The notes under the pieces: generated by a model
Told to the model about the DNA's origin: nothing
What the model saw: the letters and a program-made list of their open reading frames with translations, nothing else
Databases searched by the model: none
From: Candidatus Melainabacteria bacterium MEL.A1
Lineage (GTDB): Bacteria > Cyanobacteriota > Vampirovibrionia > Gastranaerophilales > Gastranaerophilaceae
Reading direction: 5' to 3'
DNA length: 64,000 nucleotides
NCBI GenBank assembly: GCA_001765415.1
Contig: CP017245.1
Span: forward strand, 744,001-808,000
Program-made: the position numbers and the translations under genes
Shown: one piece after another, positions 35,774 to 44,819 of the stretch
How the letters are laid out: each line of letters begins with the position of its first letter
How positions within the stretch are numbered: the stretch's first letter is position 1

Positions 35774-36892
35774 TCAATTATCAATCAATGCATTATATCG
35801 TTCTTTATGACCATCTGGAAAAATTCTATAATACATTCCTGCGATACGTTTAATCTCATATTTTTCTAATATTTTACCATTTGCATCCATCAATTCCGCT
35901 TTTGGTCCGTCTTTATTACTATCCTCTTCCTTGTAAATATTCCCATTAGAAAACTCTCTTATCGCAGTTTTAACAAAATTTCCATCTTCACCTTCTTCAT
36001 TTTTTTCTATTTTAGTTTTGTATAATAAAGTACCATTACGATCATATGTCTCTTTTAGGCTTTTTGATCCTGTGTCGTAAATTACTTTATTTTTTGCTAT
36101 GATATTATTTTCTCTATCATATTCTATTTCTGCTATAGTACCATCTGCTTTTGTTATTTTTTCTTTTCTTCCTTTTATTTTACCAGTACCGTCTACTTGC
36201 GCACTAAGAGTCCGACTTTCGATTATTTCTTTAATGTTACCATTTTCATCATACTCGTAGTTCGTTTTATCCATAAAAAAATCTTCATTGTCTGCAAATA
36301 GTTTATTTACTGAGGCTTCTTGTTCCGGTGAGCCTTTTCTAACATCGAAACCAAGACTTCTTATGTATGTATCTGCATTTGTGGCTCCTATGCTATATAC
36401 TTTTCCGTCTTTATAATATCGTGGGGAATTCGAATTAAAATTTCTAATTTTTTGAATTCTTCCTTTTTCGTCATAATCAAATTCTTTGTATCCAAAGAAA
36501 TTATCCATCTTTGGAGTTTTGGATGGAGTTTTGGATGCAATTTTTAATGTTTTTGATCTTTTGTCATATTGAATATGTTGCTCATAGAAACCTCTTTGTT
36601 GTACTTCAGAGATAGTTCCTTCTGAATTTTCTCCATTATCACTATTATTAAGTAATGCGGAAAATATTTTTGATATATTTTCACTCCATTTAAAATTTTC
36701 AAAGAAGCCAAAAGCCCTAGTTTTTCCTAATTTTTCAAGTTCTTCTTTGCTAAAATCTTCACTATCAATTATTCCATTGTTATTTTTATCTCCAAAAACA
36801 GAGATAGGAGTATTGTTTTGTTGTTCTTTGTTTGTTTCTATTGCTTTTTTAGAAAATGTAAAACTCGGACTTTCATTATCAATTCTGACCAT
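35774..36892 (-). CDS. EF-hand and YD-repeat-like protein
   Basis: About 372 residues from the ATG at 36892 (AGGAGAG upstream). Near the N-terminus is a canonical calcium-binding loop DKNNNGIIDSED. The middle and C-terminal parts hold Tyr-Asp-rich strand motifs such as FDYDEKGRIQKI, YEYDENGNIKEI and IEYDRENNII, similar to YD/RHS-type wall-associated repeats. No Sec signal is visible, so it could leave by a non-Sec route. It ends with TGA, rare in this window. The function is unknown; calcium-dependent folding outside the cell is a reasonable inference. Confidence 0.75.
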   Translation of the reverse strand: MVRIDNESPSFTFSKKAIETNKEQQNNTPISVFGDKNNNGIIDSEDFSKEELEKLGKTRAFGFFENFKWSENISKIFSALLNNSDNGENSEGTISEVQQRGFYEQHIQYDKRSKTLKIASKTPSKTPKMDNFFGYKEFDYDEKGRIQKIRNFNSNSPRYYKDGKVYSIGATNADTYIRSLGFDVRKGSPEQEASVNKLFADNEDFFMDKTNYEYDENGNIKEIIESRTLSAQVDGTGKIKGRKEKITKADGTIAEIEYDRENNIIAKNKVIYDTGSKSLKETYDRNGTLLYKTKIEKNEEGEDGNFVKTAIREFSNGNIYKEEDSNKDGPKAELMDANGKILEKYEIKRIAGMYYRIFPDGHKERYNALIDN

Positions 36893-36968
36893 TGTACAAT
36901 CTCTCCTAAAAATTTTATACACTTTTATAAAAACATGATAACAGAAAATATTGACACAATGCCACACG

Positions 36969-36987
36969 TAGCATAGCATAGCATAGC
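36969..36987. repeat. Pentanucleotide repeat upstream of the EF-hand gene
   Basis: TAGCA is repeated about 3.8 times. It lies about 80 bases before the start codon of the gene at 35774-36892, where changes in length could alter promoter spacing. Confidence 0.75.
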
Positions 36988-37054
36988 GGTATTATAACTG
37001 GGTTTAAGGCTTTTTAAGCCCACCTTTACATTTTTTCATATTTTTAATTGAACA

Positions 37055-37090
37055 TAAAAAAGTACGAGAAAGAAAATTTCTCGCACTTTT
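37055..37090 (-). terminator. Terminator of rpsA
   Basis: AAAAGT-CGAGAAA / TTTCTCG-ACTTTT with one mismatch, followed on the minus strand by a T run. Confidence 0.8.
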
Positions 37091-37114
37091 AAATTATTGT
37101 ATAAAAAGATTTAT

Positions 37115-38185
37115 TTACGCTTCGTCTTCTCCGCTTTCAGCTTTTTCAGCATTGATAGTCAAAGCAATTCTTTTATCTGTTGGGTTGAATTTCAATATAT
37201 AAGTATCAATCTTGTCACCAACTTGCAAAATGCAATCTTTTTGGTTTTGCAATTCTACAACTTCAGCGTGTGGTAACAACGCTTCAACACCAGGAAATAC
37301 TTCTACAAATGCGCCAAAATGTTTAATTCTTGTAATTGTACCTTCAACCTTGTCGCCTTCTTTGATATTTTTTTCAGCCTCTAACCATGGATCCGGTTCA
37401 AGATTTTTCAAACTCAAAGAAACACGTTGCTTATCGTGATCAACCGCAATAACTTCAACATCAATTTTGTCGCCAACATTCAAAATATCTGTCGGATGAT
37501 CAATCCATCTCCAAGACAATTGAGATAGCGGCAATAATCCATCAATTCCGCCTAAGTCAACGAATGCACCGAAATCTGTAATTCTAACAACGTCACCTTT
37601 TACAATCTGACCGGCTTCAATTTGAGAGAATACATTTTTTCTTGCTTCAACAGCTGTATCATCATAAACTTTTTTATTAGAAAGTATAAAGTTGTTTTGT
37701 TGAGGGTCAAGTGTAAGAATTTTAACTTCTAACTTACTTCCAACTTCCAAATCACTTTCTTTAACTCTTAATTGAGATGAAGGAACAAAACCTCTAACAC
37801 CTGAAACTTCAACCAACACACCGCCTTTTACAACACCGGCAACTGTACCAAGAATAGTTTCATCAGCTTCCTTAGCTTTTTCAAGTTCTTTCCAAGCATA
37901 AGCAAGGTCAACTTTTTTCTTAGATAGAAGGAATTTTCCATCCTCATCTTCTTCTCTGATAATCAAAAATTCATACTCATCACCTTTTTTGAATTTTTGT
38001 TCAATATTTTCATCTTTGTCTACGGCTTCACGTGTAGGTACAACGGCAATAGTTTTTGCGCCAATATCAACCATAACGCCTTGACTATCATAACCACATA
38101 CGATGCCTTTTACTAAATCACCTTTTTGAAATTTGTAATCATACTTTTTCAGTAATTCTTCAAAATCTAACTCACTTGATGTCAT
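37115..38185 (-). CDS. rpsA: 30S ribosomal protein S1-like, four S1 domains
   Basis: A 356-residue RNA-binding protein with four S1 OB-fold repeats beginning about residues 20, 100, 185 and 275 (KGDLVKGIVCGYDSQGVMVD, LGTVAGVVKGGVLVEVSG, KGDVVRITDFGAFVDLGG, EGTITRIKHFGAFVEVFPG). S1 helps mRNAs, especially those with weak Shine-Dalgarno sequences, bind the ribosome. The last two repeats are the best conserved. The ATG at 38185 is preceded by GGAG at five bases. The four-domain form is shorter than the six-domain E. coli S1. Confidence 0.92.
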   Translation of the reverse strand: MTSSELDFEELLKKYDYKFQKGDLVKGIVCGYDSQGVMVDIGAKTIAVVPTREAVDKDENIEQKFKKGDEYEFLIIREEDEDGKFLLSKKKVDLAYAWKELEKAKEADETILGTVAGVVKGGVLVEVSGVRGFVPSSQLRVKESDLEVGSKLEVKILTLDPQQNNFILSNKKVYDDTAVEARKNVFSQIEAGQIVKGDVVRITDFGAFVDLGGIDGLLPLSQLSWRWIDHPTDILNVGDKIDVEVIAVDHDKQRVSLSLKNLEPDPWLEAEKNIKEGDKVEGTITRIKHFGAFVEVFPGVEALLPHAEVVELQNQKDCILQVGDKIDTYILKFNPTDKRIALTINAEKAESGEDEA

Positions 38186-38292
38186 TTTTACTCCATTTGT
38201 CATAAGACACTAATCTGTCAACTTTGTGAACATTGTAACAAATTTTTTAAAATTTGTAAAGTTTTATGTAAAGTTCCTTAACAAAACAGGAA

Positions 38293-38550
38293 CTAAAGGG
38301 CTATTCTATCTTTTATTTTTTCAATAATACCTGCAACTGTATCTATCAAATTTTGTGTTGAGCCGGCTGCACATTTTGCGCCAATTATTTGATTTTCTTT
38401 GTTTAATTGAATACAGTCAACTCTATTTGGTTTAGTTATGATATAAAGTTTTGAATTATCATTCAAACCAATAGAGCGCGTCATTTGCAAATTATTTCGT
38501 TTTGCATATTTCGCAATATTAAATGGTTCTACTACCGGAATTTTTGACAT
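38293..38550 (-). CDS. Small hypothetical protein
   Basis: An 85-residue soluble protein with a short helix at each end and strands in the middle (SKLYIITKPNRVDCIQLN; IIGAKCAAGSTQNLIDTVAG). An AAGGAAAG ribosome site precedes the ATG. It is a separate unit downstream of the valS terminator. No family is recognised. Confidence 0.6.
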   Translation of the reverse strand: MSKIPVVEPFNIAKYAKRNNLQMTRSIGLNDNSKLYIITKPNRVDCIQLNKENQIIGAKCAAGSTQNLIDTVAGIIEKIKDRIAL

Positions 38551-38576
38551 AATCTTTCCTTTCTTTTACTCATACA

Positions 38577-38616
38577 AAAGCGGGACATGAGATATTTTGC
38601 TACATGTTCCGCTTTT
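38577..38616 (-). terminator. Terminator of valS
   Basis: AAAAGCGGgACATG / CATGTtCCGCTTTT forms a 14-base stem with one mismatch and a 12-base loop just after valS. Confidence 0.65.
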
Positions 38617-38642
38617 ATATAAAGTTATATTAACTTATAAAC

Positions 38643-41312
38643 TTACGCTTTCAATGATTCTATCAAATCAGAGATTGTTTTTTCTTGAACTTCAATTTCT
38701 TCAATTCTTGATTTTGTTTGTTCTATCAATTCTTTCGGCGCATTTGCAACGAATTTAGGGTTGTTAATTCTGCCTAAAAGAGATTTCTTTTCGTTTGTAA
38801 GTTTATCTAATTTCTTTTGTTGACGAGCAATTTCGGCATCCAAATCAATCAAATCCGCCAATGGCAAAATAATTTTTGATGCTGAAACAACGGCAGTTGC
38901 ACTCTTTGGTGGAACAGGGGCGTTTTCATCAGCATAAGATATATTTTCTACACGTGCAAGACGTTTGATATATGCTTCAATTTTTTCAAAAATCGGTTTT
39001 TCATCTTTTTCTGCTCTAATTTCAATATCACATTTAATTGACGGAGAAATATTGAAACTTTGACGAACATTTCTCAATGATGTAATTGTTTCAAATACCA
39101 ATTCCATCTCTTGAGCTTCTTTAGTAAATTCCAATTCTTTTCTATAAACAGGGAAATCCGAAACAATAATCGCTGACTTCATTTCATCATCACCCAACTG
39201 TTTCGCAGGTTTTGGAATTAATTGCCATACACGTTCTGTAATATGAGGCATTACCGGATGTAACATTCTCAAAGACATATCAAGAACATATCTCAAAACT
39301 CTTTGAGTATTGGCTTTCAATTCGCTATCTTGAAGTTGAATTTTCGCAATTTCAACATACCAATCGCAATATGAATTCCAGAAGAAGTCATAAAGAACGT
39401 GAGCAACTTCACCAATTCTAAATTCCTTGATATTTTCGTTGATTTCTTTTGCCGTTTTGTTTAATTTATCCAAAATCCATTTATCAGCAATAGTTAGATT
39501 AGAATAATCAACATCTTTATCATCAACTCCATCAAGGTTCATCAACACAAATCTTGATGCATTCCAAATTTTGTTTGCAAAATTTCTTCCGTATTCAAAT
39601 CTTTCTTCACTCATCTTGATATCTTGTCCGCCATAAGTACAAAGTGAAGTCATTGTAAACCTCAAAGCGTCACAGCCGTACTTGTCAATAATTTTAACCG
39701 GATCAATTGTATTGCCTTTAGATTTTGACATTTTTTGACCTTTTTCATCACGAATAAGCCCGTGAATATAAACAGTCGAGAATGGCGCTTTTTGAGTAAA
39801 TTCCAAGCCCATTGTAATCATTCTTGCAACCCAGAAGAAAATAATATCAAAACCGGTTACAAGGGTTGTCGTAGGGTAGAATTTTTTAAAATCTTCACTT
39901 TCGGTATTTGGCCACCCCATAGTTGAAAACGGCCACAAACCTGATGAGAACCAAGTATCAAGGCAATCTGTATCTTGTACATAATTTTCAGGGTCAGGAT
40001 TTTCTTTAGCAACAACCATTTCACCTGTTACTTTGTGATAATATGCAGGAATTTGATGTCCCCACCAGATTTGGCGAGAAATACACCAATCACGAATATT
40101 TTCCATCCATCCAAGATAGTTCTTTTCCCATCTGTCAGGTACAAATTTAATTCTACCATCTTTTACCGCAGCAATAGCTTCTTTTGCCAAAGGTTCCATT
40201 TTTACAAACCATTGTTCAGAAAGTAATGGTTCAATAGTAGTTCCGCAACGTTGGCATTTACCAACATTGTGTTCATGTTCTCTTGTTCTTAGCAAGAAAT
40301 TGTTATATGAAAGCATACCAACAATTTTTTCTCTTGCTTCATATCTATCAAGTCCGTGAAGTTCTTGAGGTACTTCGCCACAAGCCTTCATTGTTCCATC
40401 ATTATTGATAACCCAAATCGGTTTCAAATTGTGACGTTGCCCAACTTCAAAATCGTTAGGATCGTGTGCAGGAGTAATTTTAACTGCGCCTGTTCCAAAG
40501 TTTTTATCAACATATTCATCTGCAATAATAGGGATTTCTCTACCTGAAAGAGGAATAATAACAGTTTTTCCTACCAATTCAGAATATTTATGGTCATCCG
40601 GATGAACCGCAATTGCGACGTCACCAAAAATTGTTTCCGGTCTTGTTGTTGCAACAATAATTGCACCACTTTCATCTTTTAATGGATAAGAAATTTCCCA
40701 CATATGACCTTGTTCTGTAGCATATTCAGTTTCAACATCAGAAATCGCACTATTACAACGAGGACACCAGTTTACAATATATTTTCCCTTGTAAATTAAG
40801 CCTTTTTCGTACAATCTTACGAATACTTCTTTAACCGCATCAGAACAACCTTTATCAAATGTAAAACGTTCTCTTGAACGGTCAAATGATGCACCTAAAC
40901 GTTTGCATTGATCCAAAATTGCGCTTTTATGCTCATTTGTCCATTCCCAAGTTCTTTCAACAAATTTTTCTCTACCTAAATCGTAACGTGTTAAACCTTC
41001 TTTTGCCAATTGCCTTTCAACAACATTTTGAGTAGCCAAACCAGCATGGTCAGTACCAGGAACCCAAAGAGTTTCATATCCGGCCATCCTGTGATAACGA
41101 ACCAAAATATCTTGCAAAGTTTCGTCTAAAGCGTGTCCCATGTGCAAAACACCGGTAACGTTTGGCGGTGGAATTACGATAGAATATGGCGGTTTTTGAC
41201 TATTTGCATCAGCCTTAAAATATTCGCCATCTTCCCAAAACTTGTAAATACTTTCTTCAGTATCTTTTGCATCGTAAACTGTAGGTAAATCTTCAATTTT
41301 TGTTGCTATCAT
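38643..41312 (-). CDS. valS: Valyl-tRNA synthetase
   Basis: ValS charges tRNA-Val. The class I motif HIGH appears as HMGH in PPPNVTGVLHMGHALDET, and KMSKS is in GQKMSKSKGNTIDP. A CP1 editing domain lies between (TTRPETIFGDVAIAVHPDD), with zinc-type Cys pairs (WCPRCNSAISDVE; GKCQRCGT). The C-terminal anticodon domain is followed by the ValS-specific coiled-coil arm (DLDAEIARQQKKLDKLTNEK). The length of 889 residues is standard. No T-box leader is seen. Confidence 0.97.
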   Translation of the reverse strand: MIATKIEDLPTVYDAKDTEESIYKFWEDGEYFKADANSQKPPYSIVIPPPNVTGVLHMGHALDETLQDILVRYHRMAGYETLWVPGTDHAGLATQNVVERQLAKEGLTRYDLGREKFVERTWEWTNEHKSAILDQCKRLGASFDRSRERFTFDKGCSDAVKEVFVRLYEKGLIYKGKYIVNWCPRCNSAISDVETEYATEQGHMWEISYPLKDESGAIIVATTRPETIFGDVAIAVHPDDHKYSELVGKTVIIPLSGREIPIIADEYVDKNFGTGAVKITPAHDPNDFEVGQRHNLKPIWVINNDGTMKACGEVPQELHGLDRYEAREKIVGMLSYNNFLLRTREHEHNVGKCQRCGTTIEPLLSEQWFVKMEPLAKEAIAAVKDGRIKFVPDRWEKNYLGWMENIRDWCISRQIWWGHQIPAYYHKVTGEMVVAKENPDPENYVQDTDCLDTWFSSGLWPFSTMGWPNTESEDFKKFYPTTTLVTGFDIIFFWVARMITMGLEFTQKAPFSTVYIHGLIRDEKGQKMSKSKGNTIDPVKIIDKYGCDALRFTMTSLCTYGGQDIKMSEERFEYGRNFANKIWNASRFVLMNLDGVDDKDVDYSNLTIADKWILDKLNKTAKEINENIKEFRIGEVAHVLYDFFWNSYCDWYVEIAKIQLQDSELKANTQRVLRYVLDMSLRMLHPVMPHITERVWQLIPKPAKQLGDDEMKSAIIVSDFPVYRKELEFTKEAQEMELVFETITSLRNVRQSFNISPSIKCDIEIRAEKDEKPIFEKIEAYIKRLARVENISYADENAPVPPKSATAVVSASKIILPLADLIDLDAEIARQQKKLDKLTNEKKSLLGRINNPKFVANAPKELIEQTKSRIEEIEVQEKTISDLIESLKA

Positions 41313-41385
41313 ATATTACATCCTTCTTATTTTTGCGTATATATAGAAAATAGCACAAAAACAAAGATTATGGTATAAGTAAAAT

Positions 41386-41826
41386 ATGAAAAAGATATTT
41401 CTTTTAATTTGTTTAACTTTTTTACTATCAATACAACAAGCGAACTCTGCCAGCATTAGCGATTATATCGACAAGCCATACGCCGGAATGGCTTATTCAA
41501 TAGCATTAAAACAAGATATACCATTCCTTCTTATTTTTGCAGAACCTAGTAATGCAATTGTTTTACTCAGACTAATGCCACTAGTAAATATGGTTTATAA
41601 TGACTACAAAGGACTTTACAATTTTTGCATAATTAATACGAGTGTTGAAGAAAATAATGAATTAGTAAACTATTTTGCGCCTAAAAAATTACCAGCATTG
41701 TACCTTATTGACACGCAAAATATGACATATACATTGATTGAGTCAAAATACTATAACAAAAACGCATTAAATAGAATATTAAAGGAATTTAAAAAAGAAA
41801 CATTAATTACACCCCAAAAACAATAA
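41386..41826 (+). CDS. Exported thioredoxin-fold-like protein without CxxC
   Basis: A 146-residue protein with a clear signal peptide (MKKIFLLICLTFLLSIQQANS). The mature part follows a thioredoxin pattern: a strand IPFLLIFAEP where the redox motif should be, then helices, YNFCIINTSVEE and a KKLPALYLID segment with the cis-Pro-like Pro. The redox position reads EPSN instead of CxxC, so it is unlikely to be a disulfide enzyme. It is divergent from valS and ends at a hairpin terminator. Confidence 0.65.
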   Translation: MKKIFLLICLTFLLSIQQANSASISDYIDKPYAGMAYSIALKQDIPFLLIFAEPSNAIVLLRLMPLVNMVYNDYKGLYNFCIINTSVEENNELVNYFAPKKLPALYLIDTQNMTYTLIESKYYNKNALNRILKEFKKETLITPQKQ

Positions 41827-41842
41827 ATTTATAAAACTTGTC

Positions 41843-41876
41843 AAAAAAAAACGAAACGCACATGCGTTCCGTTTTT
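41843..41876. terminator. Hairpin terminator between convergent genes
   Basis: AAAACGaAACGC / GCGTTcCGTTTT with a four-base loop. It is A-rich on the left and T-rich on the right, so it can serve both the small exported protein and fabI. Confidence 0.75.
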
Positions 41877-41903
41877 CATTTATTTTTTATTAAACAATCC
41901 TAC

Positions 41904-42716
41904 TTACGCTTTTGGAGCAGCGTTAGCAATAATGTCCATTTCATCTAATGATGCGTAAACTGCGTGGCAACCGCAATCTACATATAAGATTTGACCAGTT
42001 GTTCCTGTTGACAAATCTGAAGCCAAGTAAAGACCAGCTTTACCAACATCTTCCAATGCAACGTTTCTGCCAAGAGGAGCTTTTGCAATAGCTGCTTTAA
42101 GCATTTTATCAAAGCCTGAAATACCTTTAGCAGCAAGTGTTTTAACAGCACCAGCAGAAATACAGTTAACTCTAACACCTTTTTTACCAAGGTCAGCTGC
42201 CAAATATCTCATTGAAGATTCAAGAGCTGCTTTAGCAACACCCATTACGTTATAGTTTGCAACAACATATTCAGAACCCAAATATGTAAGAGCGAAAATT
42301 GAACCGCCTTCATTCATAATAGGTTCAGCATGATGGCATAAAGAAACTAGAGAATAAGCACTTACACCTAAAGCTAAATCCCAACCTGCACGAGATGTAT
42401 CAATAAATCTACCTTGCAAATCTTCTTTAGCAGCAAAAGCAACCGCGTGAACAACAAAATCCAATTTACCGTAAACTCTTTCACATTCTTTAAATACAGC
42501 TGCAACTTCGTCATCTTTAGTAACGTCGCAACTCATAATAATTTTTGCGCCCATATCTTCTGCGATAGGTCTAACACGTTTTTCCATAGCTTCACCTGCA
42601 TAAGTAAATGCAATATCAGCACCTGCATCGTGTAGTTGTTTTGCAATAGCGTAAGCAATCCCGTGAGTATTAGAAACTCCGAAAATTACACCTTTTTTAC
42701 CTTCCATTAGTTTCAT
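41904..42716 (-). CDS. fabI: Enoyl-[acyl-carrier-protein] reductase FabI
   Basis: FabI reduces enoyl-ACP with NAD(P)H in the last step of each fatty-acid elongation cycle. It has the FabI-specific nucleotide site GVSNTHGIAYAIAKQL, the CDVTKD segment, and the active site Tyr and Lys spaced as Y-x6-K in ANYNVMGVAKAALE, with the upstream second Tyr in TYLGSEY. RVNCISAGAVKTLAAKGI matches FabI. The length of 270 residues is normal. The GGGAG ribosome site lies before the ATG at 42716. Confidence 0.95.
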   Translation of the reverse strand: MKLMEGKKGVIFGVSNTHGIAYAIAKQLHDAGADIAFTYAGEAMEKRVRPIAEDMGAKIIMSCDVTKDDEVAAVFKECERVYGKLDFVVHAVAFAAKEDLQGRFIDTSRAGWDLALGVSAYSLVSLCHHAEPIMNEGGSIFALTYLGSEYVVANYNVMGVAKAALESSMRYLAADLGKKGVRVNCISAGAVKTLAAKGISGFDKMLKAAIAKAPLGRNVALEDVGKAGLYLASDLSTGTTGQILYVDCGCHAVYASLDEMDIIANAAPKA

Positions 42717-42791
42717 AAGTTATATCTCCCTCTTTTTTACTAACTAAAATACGTGTCTATCGTAGCACGAACAGAAAAAAATGGCAATAAC

Positions 42792-42910
42792 AGAAGTGAG
42801 AAGTGAAAGGTGAAAGGTGAGAAGTCCGTTTAGTTCGCTTCGCTCAAAAATAACTTTGGTGCGATAGCACCTGTATTGGTCTTTTCACTTTTCACTTCTC
42901 ACTTTTCACC
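42792..42910. repeat. Inverted pair of heptamer arrays
   Basis: The left array (units GAAGTGA, GAAGTGA, AAGGTGA, AAGGTGA) and the right array (TTTTCAC, TTTTCAC, TTCTCAC, TTTTCAC) are reverse complements of each other, about 57 bases apart. The spacer has a smaller hairpin, GGTGC-GATA-GCACC. The structure fills most of the fabI-to-43011 intergenic region. Confidence 0.75.
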
Positions 42911-43010
42911 CCCCTGAATTATTAACAATTGTAACAACATGCAAACATGCTGAAATTAGGGAGTTTCGGAAGTTTTTATATATTTAAGAGAGTAAAAAAG
43001 AGAGCTAACT

Positions 43011-44759
43011 ATGGGCGTTTCAAACGTAAACAATCTAAATAAAATTGATTTAACAAAGCTTGCTCTAGCGCAAAAAAGCAGACTAGCTAAGTCAAACCAA
43101 CCTGCCTATATGCAAATGACAGGCTCAATTTTTAATGCTCCTGAAGTTAAACAACAACAAGAAACTACAAACTTAAATACTCTTAACACTAAAAAAAGTT
43201 TAAGTGAGTTAACTAAAAAAACTTCTACTTCTAACTCAACAACAAACAAAACAGAAAGCAAAGACAAAGAAGAAAATGTCGATCAAGGCAGCGTAAAATC
43301 TCAAGGTAATCAAGCTAAAAAAGGAACTACACAAACAGAAAAAGATTCTCGTGAAGTTAAAACAATCAATTCAGAATCAAAAAAACTTAACAAAGACATC
43401 AAACAAGAAGATAAAAAGTTCCAAGCTCAATTAAAACAACAACAAGCTGCTTTCCAAAAAGATAGCGCAAAACTTGAAAAACTATCTCAAGAAACAGAAG
43501 AAACTCAAACTGAAATTGACAACGCTCAAAATGAATTGGATAGTTTGTTAGGATCTTCAACTTTTACTATAAGCAGAGGCGATGGCACTCAAGGCGGTCA
43601 ATCAACAAACCCTAATCAAGATAAAATCGACCAACTTCAAAAATTCATCGGTTCTAAATCAAACCTTGTTCAAAACAATGGCAAACAAATTTATTCATTA
43701 CAAAGAAGTTCTTCAAGAACACTTTCAAGAATGAATAGAACAAATGCAAACTTTGTAAAAATCCACAAAAAGAACACAAAAGCAATTCAACAAAACCAAA
43801 ACGAAACAAGTAACGTTGTAAAATTTGCAACAAAACTTGAACAATGGAGTGCAATTGCAGAACAAGGTGGTAAAGCTCTTGACTTTGCTGGACAAGGGAT
43901 GGTTGCAGCCGGTCAAGCAATCGCATCAACAGCTTGGGGGGCAGCGGTAGGTGCTGCAATGATTGCAACCGGAACAGTAATGTCAAAAGTTGGTACAGTT
44001 GCCGAAATGTTAGGTCAATACGGACAAACTGCAGCAAACATCACAAAAACCGCAGCTTACGCAGCAGAAGGCAATTTGGCAGGAGCTATGACAAGTGCAG
44101 CGGCAGCAATCCAATCAGGTGCAGCAGCTCAAAAATCTACTAAAGGCTTAAGTAACAATTTCAAGGCTATTGACCAGCGAGCAACAGATGCAACAAACAA
44201 AGCGGCAGCAAATGCAGCAGCAAAACAAGCAGTTAAAAACATGGATGCCGAACAACTTGGCGGCATGACTAAAAAAGAAATGAAAAAATCTATTAGCGGA
44301 GAATTACAAGGTCAATTAGCTAACAACGAAATCAACTCAAAAGATTTGTTTAATGATGTAAAAAATAAATCAATCAAATCAAATGATGCCGTTAATGGCG
44401 CAAGAGATAAAGCCGCTGCAGCATTTAAAGAAAATGTATATGCAGCAAAAGGAAGTTTAGATGTTCAAAATGGCGTTGTTACCGGTCTTGACAAAAAAGC
44501 AAGAAAAGAAGTTGGCAAAAAGACAGTCACAGGTTTCACTAACACTGCATCAGTTGCTAAAAAATCAACTCAAAAGTTCGACTTCCAAAAACTTTCTCAA
44601 GGTTTGATGTCTACAGTAGCGTTATTATCAGCTCAAAACACAAACACTCAAGGAACTCATAAAGGCTACGCAGCTCAATGGGATTTAAACGCTGATCCTA
44701 AAATGAGAAGAATTAGAAATGCAAGAATGGCATCTGTTCGCCACGCTGCTTACGCATAA
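43011..44759 (+). CDS. Coiled-coil protein with central hydrophobic domain, translocator-like architecture
   Basis: A 582-residue protein without a Sec signal. The N-terminus (MGVSNVNNLNKIDLTKLALA) is polar; residues about 45-115 are Ser/Thr/Asn/Lys-rich; about 115-260 form long coiled coils (KKLNKDIKQEDKKFQAQLKQ). A small-residue hydrophobic region spans about 279-376 (FAGQGMVAAGQAIASTAWGA, VGAAMIATGTVMSKVGTVAE). The C-terminal part is again helical. This order resembles the large hydrophobic translocators of type III systems (SipB/YopB type), but I see no direct sequence match. It is a single gene. Confidence 0.7.
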   Translation: MGVSNVNNLNKIDLTKLALAQKSRLAKSNQPAYMQMTGSIFNAPEVKQQQETTNLNTLNTKKSLSELTKKTSTSNSTTNKTESKDKEENVDQGSVKSQGNQAKKGTTQTEKDSREVKTINSESKKLNKDIKQEDKKFQAQLKQQQAAFQKDSAKLEKLSQETEETQTEIDNAQNELDSLLGSSTFTISRGDGTQGGQSTNPNQDKIDQLQKFIGSKSNLVQNNGKQIYSLQRSSSRTLSRMNRTNANFVKIHKKNTKAIQQNQNETSNVVKFATKLEQWSAIAEQGGKALDFAGQGMVAAGQAIASTAWGAAVGAAMIATGTVMSKVGTVAEMLGQYGQTAANITKTAAYAAEGNLAGAMTSAAAAIQSGAAAQKSTKGLSNNFKAIDQRATDATNKAAANAAAKQAVKNMDAEQLGGMTKKEMKKSISGELQGQLANNEINSKDLFNDVKNKSIKSNDAVNGARDKAAAAFKENVYAAKGSLDVQNGVVTGLDKKARKEVGKKTVTGFTNTASVAKKSTQKFDFQKLSQGLMSTVALLSAQNTNTQGTHKGYAAQWDLNADPKMRRIRNARMASVRHAAYA

Positions 44760-44762
44760 CAT

Positions 44763-44800
44763 AAAAAAAGAAGCTAATCATTTCTGAAAAGCTTCTTTTT
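44763..44800. terminator. Bidirectional terminator
   Basis: AAAAGAAGCT / AGCTTCTTTT with a 14-base loop, between two convergent genes. Confidence 0.8.
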
Positions 44801-44819
44801 ATTACTTCTATTATCTGGC

